Of a stretch of DNA of 64,000 bases, positions 63,241-64,000 are shown piece after piece (the stretch's first letter is position 1; each line of letters begins with the position of its first letter). The notes beneath the pieces are model-generated. The model did no database searches and was not told the origin of the DNA. It was given only the letters and a program-made list of their open reading frames with translations. The translations under genes were made by a program, and so were the position numbers. The DNA comes from Megalonaias nervosa (taxonomy: Eukaryota > Mollusca > Bivalvia > Unionida > Unionidae), in assembly GCA_016617855.1 (NCBI GenBank), contig JAECUM010001105.1, positions 1 through 64,000 of the forward strand, in the 5' to 3' direction.

Positions 63241-63478
63241 GGCCTTGAAAGTCATTGATACTTCACCTAGGTCATTAAAAGTCATTGATACTTCACCTAG
63301 GTCATTGAAAGTCATTGATACTTCACCTAGGTCATTGAAAGTCATTGAAAGTCACTGATACTTCACCTAGGTCATTGGAAGTCATTGATACTTCACCTAG
63401 GTCATTGAAAGTCATTGATACTTCACCTAGGTCATTGAAAGTCATTGATACTTCACCTAGGTCATTGAAAGTCATTGA
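63241..63478. repeat. 30-bp minisatellite, about 8 copies
   Basis: GTCATTGATACTTCACCTAG plus GTCATTGAAA, with an extra half unit near 63331-63350. It directly follows the DIRS fragment, whose end already holds GGTCATTGAAGG. Confidence 0.93.
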
Positions 63479-63745
63479 ATTTTAGATATTTTGCTTAAAA
63501 ATAAAATATTATGGAAAATTTTGATTTCAGGTCATCTATTTTACATTGTGTGAGGATTGGAAGTATGGTTTGATTTTCTGCCATGTGCTATCCATTCCTC
63601 CATTATCAGAACCCACGGGAAGTAATCGGATATCATGCATAGCACCCCTTTCACATGCCATCATTAATGTATGCACACTCTTTCACTTCACTAAGTTTTA
63701 CATTTTCCACCAAGAAAGGACAGTTCATTTGTGACAGTCTTTTGA

Positions 63746-64000
63746 ATGAGTGATCATCACAAAATACCTGGCAAATGCACATTCAGTGATAGCTGGCTAC
63801 AAGACAAAGACTTTATTAAGTGGCTCAGGAAAGATGCGGCCTCACAGCACTGAGCAATCTGCATAGTGTGCAAGAATATTAGAGCAATTGATGCTCTAAG
63901 TAGCCATGCAGAACGAGAGAAACAGCTGGAACTAATAAAAATATGTTTAGATAGGAAAGGCAACATTGTTCAGACAGTAGGTAATTCTCAGCCTACTTAT
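63746..64000 (+). pseudogene. Transposon zinc-finger (BED/C2H2-like) N-terminus
   Basis: ATG 63746 opens MSDHHKIPGKCTFSDSWL and FIKWLRKDAASQH, then TGA (63854-63856), then in the same frame ICIVCKNIRAIDALSSHAER. The CxxC plus a single His resembles the zinc finger at the start of transposon-derived proteins, but the second His is not visible. Cut by the window edge. Confidence 0.45.

Larger units (their letters stand above)
61891..64000 (+). other. Start of intron 11 (no further ADAM17-like exon seen)
   Basis: I searched for the expected continuation (remaining zinc motif, then disintegrin cysteines) and did not find it, so the next exon lies beyond the window. 61990-62090 has a ~42-bp duplication (TTCAGAAATTTGGTTAT-like). 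62100-62850 shows nothing recognised. Confidence 0.65.

Overview
This is animal nuclear DNA, AT-rich and dominated by introns and transposable elements. No bacterial operons, CRISPR or rRNA are present. The repeat landscape suggests a lophotrochozoan, most likely a mollusc: many tRNA-headed SINEs, short CAAGGGAG foldbacks, degenerate tandem blocks of about 130-150 bp, and LINE, Ty3/gypsy, pogo and DIRS debris. That placement is inference.

The only host gene I can support runs left to right from 9682 off the right edge. Eleven exons, all with GT-AG borders and matching phases, encode the first 395 residues of an ADAM17/TACE-like membrane metalloprotease: signal peptide, prodomain with cysteine switch, RKKR furin site, and the catalytic domain up to the first His of the zinc motif. 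The rest of the zinc motif, the disintegrin/membrane-proximal region, the transmembrane segment and the tail must lie beyond 64000.

Layout. 1-1634: decayed non-LTR retrotransposon with a (GAT)n tail. 1987-6494: complete but inactivated minus-strand Ty3/gypsy element with 5-bp target duplications. 6495-9681: upstream flank with a 33-bp minisatellite, a strong G-quadruplex motif and a (TA)n tract. 9746-17161 (intron 1): mostly unique, with TA tracts and a foldback. 17289-23007 (intron 2): MITE, pogo-type transposase debris, three minisatellites, SINEs. 23139-38104 (intron 3): many SINEs, a 29-bp array, a reversed LINE piece, a solo LTR nested in an older related LTR, and a degenerate repeat block. 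40541-48872 (intron 5): a minus-strand LTR element whose integrase lies before its reverse transcriptase and whose gag resembles a SCAN domain (Gmr1-like). Introns 6-10: MITE, degenerate repeats, minisatellites, SINEs and a second LINE type. 61891-64000: the start of intron 11, with DIRS-type recombinase and zinc-finger transposon pieces.

The mobile elements are not part of a pathway with the gene; they explain why about 1.2 kb of coding sequence is spread over 52 kb. The most unusual item is the Gmr1-like element: a long intact protease-integrase frame whose catalytic Glu is replaced by Gln (DD35Q), plus a near-complete solo LTR of the same family 7 kb away in the opposite orientation.
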